A stretch of DNA of 10,355 nucleotides from Bacteroidota bacterium (GTDB lineage: Bacteria > Bacteroidota > Bacteroidia > Bacteroidales > Prolixibacteraceae). The position numbers and the translations under genes are program-made. Where the stretch lies: positions 1 to 10,355 of the forward strand of contig JAMDDG010000341.1 in NCBI GenBank assembly GCA_023488865.1, written 5' to 3'. The notes under the pieces are model-generated. The model was not told the DNA's origin. It saw only the letters and a list, made by a program, of their open reading frames with translations, and searched no databases. Positions 7,539 through 10,355 of the stretch are shown in pieces. Within the stretch, counting starts at the first letter, position 1. Each line of letters begins with the position of its first letter.

Positions 7539-7667
7539 TAACCCAACGAAAAAAAATTGATTTTTTAAATTTTTTGTCATCCGGTAAAAAATTAAACATC
7601 AAAAATTTTAAGGATTAAACAATTATGAAGTATCATTCAATCAGTGTTTTGGCCTTAAATATTTTCT

Positions 7668-7690
7668 ATCTAATTGATTATCAATTAGAT
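7668..7690. repeat. Perfect 23-base palindrome upstream of dnaA
   Basis: Left arm ATCTAATTGAT, central T, right arm ATCAATTAGAT: an 11-base perfect inverted repeat with a one-base centre, 142 bases before the dnaA start. The tiny centre suits a dimeric DNA-binding protein better than an RNA hairpin. A partial echo (ATTGATTAT) recurs at 7714-7722. Confidence 0.6.
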
Positions 7691-7832
7691 GACATTTTTA
7701 AAGAATTTATTAGATTGATTATTACTAATTTAAACAATGAAAATAATAACACGATTTTATTCAGCGTGATCTGTTTCCGGGAAAGACTATTTGAAAACAA
7801 TTTTTAATTCAATTTTTTTAACCGCAGCCTAG

Positions 7833-9263
7833 ATGGAGAGAGATCACGTGTCAATATGGGATAGTTGTTTAAGGATTATCAAGGACAATGTCCCTAATAT
7901 AAGTTACAGAACCTGGTTTGAACCTATTGTTCCTTTAAAGCTCGAGAACAATATTCTAACTATTCAGGTCCCAAGTCCGTTCTTTTACGAGTATCTCGAA
8001 GAACAGTACATCGATATTTTGAGAAAAACGCTGAGAAAAGAGTTGGGAACAGGCGCAAAACTTGAATACAATGTGGTAGTCGATAACAATAATAGTGTAA
8101 ACAACAAGCCTTACACAATTAAGTTGCCAACCAACCAAAACAACAATTTAAAAAATAAACCAGTTTCAGCTATTCTTCCATCGGACGAAACTGGAATCCG
8201 GAATCCTTTCGTTATCCCTGGCATTCAAAAAATTCAGATTGATTCCCAGTTAAAGTCTGACAACACATTTGACAATTTTATTGAGGGGGAATGCAACCGT
8301 TTGGCAAGAAGCGCCGGTTATGCGGTGGCACAAAAGCCTGGTGGTACTGCATTTAACCCATTAATGTTATATGGAAACTCAGGTCTGGGGAAAACACATT
8401 TAGCCCAAGCTATTGGGATTGAAGTAAAAGAAAGGTACCCTGATAAGATTGTGCTTTATGTCAACGCCAATAAATTTTTCATACAATTTTCAGAAGCTAC
8501 CCGCAACAATTCCCGTAACGATTTTCTTCATTTTTATCAGATGATTGATGTTCTGATCATTGATGATGTTCAGGAATTTGCCGGGAAAGAGAAAACACAG
8601 GAAACCTTCTTCCATATATTTAATCACTTACATCAATCAGGCAAACAACTGATCTTAACATCCGATAAGTCCCCGATCGAATTAAAGGGAATGGAGCAAC
8701 GACTTCTCTCCCGTTTCAAGTGGGGCCTAACAGCTGACCTTCAAGTCCCTGACTTTGAAACAAGGATGAATATTCTTAGAAAAAAAATTTACAAAGATGG
8801 CATCGTCATCTCTGAAGAAGTTTTGGAATATATTGCTTCCCATATCAATAGTAATGTAAGGGAACTTGAAGGTGCCTTGATCTCCCTTTTGGCACAGGCT
8901 ACCCTGAACAAAAAAGAAATCACGCTTGATCTGGCGATTAAAATGATTAACAAGCTGGTTAACAATACAAAAAGGGAGTTGACCATCGATTATATATCAA
9001 AGGTGGTCTCAGACTATTTTTGCATTCCGGTAGATTCACTATCTGTAAAAACCAGAAAGAGAGAAATCGTACAAGCCAGACAAATTGCCATGTACTTTTC
9101 TAAAAATCTCACCCAATCCTCACTTGCCACAATCGGTTCACAAATTGGGGGAAAAGATCATGCCACCGTTCTTCATGCCTGTAGAACCGTGACAAACCTT
9201 AAAGAGATAGATAAAAATTTTAGGCTGAGTATCGACGAGATTGAAAATAAATTGAAAATGTAA
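7833..9263 (+). CDS. dnaA: Chromosomal replication initiator protein DnaA
   Basis: The 476-residue protein has all four DnaA domains. Domain I (about 1-80, ISYRTWFEPI) mediates self-association and helicase loading. Domain II (about 81-140) is a short Asn/Lys-rich linker. Domain III is the AAA+ ATPase with Walker A GNSGLGKT (181-188), Walker B VLIIDD (240-245), sensor 1 LILTSDKSP (273-281), the arginine-finger region QRLLSRFKWGL (289-299) and sensor 2 NVRELEGAL (341-349). Domain IV (about 375-476) is the DNA-binding helix-turn-helix with the signature GGKDHATVLHACRTV (439-453). It binds DnaA boxes and melts the origin. The start is firm: a TAG lies directly in frame before the ATG at 7833. 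The 321-base upstream gap suggests its own promoter, and a terminator follows. Confidence 0.98.
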   Translation: MERDHVSIWDSCLRIIKDNVPNISYRTWFEPIVPLKLENNILTIQVPSPFFYEYLEEQYIDILRKTLRKELGTGAKLEYNVVVDNNNSVNNKPYTIKLPTNQNNNLKNKPVSAILPSDETGIRNPFVIPGIQKIQIDSQLKSDNTFDNFIEGECNRLARSAGYAVAQKPGGTAFNPLMLYGNSGLGKTHLAQAIGIEVKERYPDKIVLYVNANKFFIQFSEATRNNSRNDFLHFYQMIDVLIIDDVQEFAGKEKTQETFFHIFNHLHQSGKQLILTSDKSPIELKGMEQRLLSRFKWGLTADLQVPDFETRMNILRKKIYKDGIVISEEVLEYIASHINSNVRELEGALISLLAQATLNKKEITLDLAIKMINKLVNNTKRELTIDYISKVVSDYFCIPVDSLSVKTRKREIVQARQIAMYFSKNLTQSSLATIGSQIGGKDHATVLHACRTVTNLKEIDKNFRLSIDEIENKLKM

Positions 9264-9272
9264 TTTTCGAAT

Positions 9273-9299
9273 AAGCAGACTGGAAAGTTTGCTTTTTTT
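9273..9299 (+). terminator. Intrinsic terminator after dnaA
   Basis: AAGCAGACT and AGTTTGCTT form a nine-base stem (one G-U wobble) closed by a GGAA tetraloop and followed by a run of seven T. It begins ten bases after the dnaA stop. It should end dnaA transcripts and separate them from yigZ. Confidence 0.85.
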
Positions 9300-9340
9300 A
9301 TTTTAATAAACATGTTTTGAGTATTTTAAGTATATGAAAG

Positions 9341-9952
9341 ATGCTTCTTGACACCTATTTGACCATTGCTCAACCATCCGAAGGATTGTACAAGGAGAAA
9401 GGAAGCAAGTTTCTTTCTTTTGCCTATCCTGTCAAGAATGAGGATGAGATCAAAGTGATTCTTGCAGGTATCAAAAAAGAACATTTTTCGGCCAGGCATT
9501 GTTGTTATGCCTGGAGCCTTGGAATAGGACACGAAAGATACAGGGTAAATGACGACGGAGAACCCTCAGGAACAGCCGGGCGCCCTATCTTCGGTCAAAT
9601 ACAGTCAAATGGGTTAACCAATATACTCCTTGTTGTTGTCCGCTATTTTGGTGGGACATTATTGGGTGTAAGCGGTCTTATTCAGGCGTACAAGCTGGCA
9701 GCAAGTGATGCCATCTCAAATGCCGGGATCGTCACTCAAACAATTGAACATTTATTGGAAGTTAAATTTGAATATTCGGCTATGAACACCCTGATGCTTT
9801 TAATCAAGGATGAGCAATTAGAAATTTTCAGTTCCCAATTTGACCTTCGTTGTTTCATCCAGGTAAAGGTGAGAGCAGCCAAGTTGGAAGAAATCATAAC
9901 CAAGATCGAAAAAATTGAAGGGATGAATTCTTGTGAAATAAATCAGAATTAA
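9341..9952 (+). CDS. YigZ/IMPACT-family protein (UPF0029 plus DUF1949-like C-terminus)
   Basis: This is a 203-residue cytoplasmic protein. The N-terminal UPF0029/IMPACT domain carries the family signature RVNDDGEPSGTAGRPI (68-83) and the strongly conserved VVVRYFGGTLLGVSGLIQAY (98-117). Residues about 135-200 match the smaller ferredoxin-like second domain (DUF1949) of YigZ proteins. The eukaryotic homologue IMPACT regulates the translation-stress kinase GCN2. The bacterial role is unsettled, so no precise activity is assigned. The ATG at 9341 begins MLLDTYLTIAQPSEG, in line with the family start; an ATG at 9334 is out of frame. It lies 42 bases after the dnaA terminator and 27 bases before pyrB with no terminator between, so yigZ and pyrB may share a transcript. 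Confidence 0.92.
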   Translation: MLLDTYLTIAQPSEGLYKEKGSKFLSFAYPVKNEDEIKVILAGIKKEHFSARHCCYAWSLGIGHERYRVNDDGEPSGTAGRPIFGQIQSNGLTNILLVVVRYFGGTLLGVSGLIQAYKLAASDAISNAGIVTQTIEHLLEVKFEYSAMNTLMLLIKDEQLEIFSSQFDLRCFIQVKVRAAKLEEIITKIEKIEGMNSCEINQN

Positions 9953-9979
9953 AAGCTTAAAAGTTTATACCAATTGATT

Positions 9980-10355
9980 ATGAACCAAAAAAGTTTAATC
10001 TCAATCACGGATTTTTCAAAAGAGGAGTATTTGAAAATCATGGAGCTTTCTCAAAAATTTGAAGACAATCCAAATCAAACGTTGTTGAAAGGAAAGGTGA
10101 TTGCAACGCTGTTTTTCGAACCCTCTACACGAACCAGGCTTAGTTTTGAAACAGCAATTAACCGCTTAGGCGGTAAAATTATCGGATTTTCAGATTCCAA
10201 TTCCTCCAGCGTATCCAAAGGTGAAACACTGCATGATACCATTAAAATGGTGAGTAACTATGCGGACATGATAATCATGCGACACCCATTGGAAGGGAGT
10301 GCCCGGTATGCAGCAGAAATCGCAGATGTACCGGTTATCAATGCCGGGGATGGGG
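9980..10355 (+). CDS. pyrB: Aspartate carbamoyltransferase catalytic chain, 5' part
   Basis: The first 125 codons of pyrB are present; the gene runs off the right edge. The enzyme joins carbamoyl phosphate and L-aspartate to give N-carbamoyl-L-aspartate, the first committed step of pyrimidine synthesis, in the cytoplasm. Visible hallmarks are the carbamoyl-phosphate motif FFEPSTRTRLSFE (residues 45-57, S49-T-R-T-R53), the SVSKGET loop (77-83) whose lysine (K80) reaches into the neighbouring active site, and MRHPLEGSAR (100-109), whose R101 corresponds to the conserved substrate-binding arginine. These distinguish it from ornithine carbamoyltransferase, whose equivalent loop lacks SVSKGET. The ATG at 9980 gives the usual family N-terminus. 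The regulatory chain gene pyrI would be expected downstream in Bacteroidota but is outside the window. Confidence 0.95.
   Translation, partial: MNQKSLISITDFSKEEYLKIMELSQKFEDNPNQTLLKGKVIATLFFEPSTRTRLSFETAINRLGGKIIGFSDSNSSSVSKGETLHDTIKMVSNYADMIIMRHPLEGSARYAAEIADVPVINAGDG

Larger units (their letters stand above)
7512..7832. other. AT-rich intergenic region upstream of dnaA
   Basis: This 321-base gap is markedly AT-rich. It holds an A/T-only hairpin just after the MCE stop (7518-7538, 7-base arms) and a perfect 23-base palindrome at 7668-7690. A 60-codon frame at 7625-7807 has an AAGGA ten bases before its ATG but a composition typical of translated AT-rich DNA (I, N, L, F). I do not call it a gene. 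I found no exact TAnnTTTG element and no good DnaA box (TTATNCACA); the best is TTATTCAGC near 7760. The dnaA promoter must be here, but I cannot place it. Confidence 0.5.

Noticed and set aside
7751..7775. Possible DnaA box (TTATTCAGC) upstream of dnaA
   Set aside because: The last two positions differ from TTATNCACA, and there is no cluster of similar sites, so it does not support an origin call.
7625..7807. 60-codon frame on the plus strand upstream of dnaA, with AAGGA ten bases before its ATG
   Set aside because: The composition (Ile, Asn, Leu, Phe) is what AT-rich non-coding DNA gives when translated. It contains the 23-base palindrome, no family is recognisable, and SD-like sequences carry little weight in this phylum.
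9970..9982. AATTGATTAT just before pyrB, matching part of the palindrome upstream of dnaA
   Set aside because: It is a ten-base A/T-rich match with only half the palindrome. It is likely coincidence.

Overview
The window most likely comes from a Bacteroidota (Bacteroidetes) chromosome, perhaps Bacteroidales or Marinilabiliales. The evidence is an LptD of the long Bacteroidota type, an MCE protein of the single-anchor Bacteroidota type, two clear matches to the Bacteroidota -7 promoter element TAnnTTTG at short distances from starts, weak or absent Shine-Dalgarno sequences, and AT-rich intergenic DNA. No mobile element, CRISPR array, tRNA or rRNA is visible. It reads as core chromosome rather than an accessory island.

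Layout. Positions 1-1263 (minus) hold a Sel1-repeat protein that runs off the left edge. A 212-base gap follows. Then comes a small HD-domain phosphohydrolase (plus), converging on a 908-residue LptD outer-membrane protein (minus) with only 9 bases between the two stops. LptD is divergent from an N-acetylmuramoyl-L-alanine amidase (plus) across a 101-base region carrying a -7 element for each direction. Downstream on the plus strand come an MCE/MlaD-family lipid-transport protein, a 321-base AT-rich gap with a perfect 23-base palindrome, dnaA with a good intrinsic terminator behind it, a YigZ/IMPACT-family protein, and the first 125 codons of pyrB (aspartate carbamoyltransferase).

How the genes relate. 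LptD, the amidase and the MCE protein form an envelope block: LPS insertion, septal peptidoglycan hydrolysis and phospholipid traffic. The most notable observation is that the C-terminal part of the amidase and a C-terminal extension on the MCE protein align without gaps over about 70 residues. Both therefore appear to carry the same divergent SPOR-like domain, which may link the two proteins physically or by targeting. dnaA, yigZ and pyrB are housekeeping genes. dnaA is insulated from yigZ by a terminator, and yigZ and pyrB are close enough to be co-transcribed.

No clearly new multi-gene system is evident. The shared C-terminal domain, the possible 44-residue frame overlapping the amidase end, and the palindrome upstream of dnaA are the items worth following.
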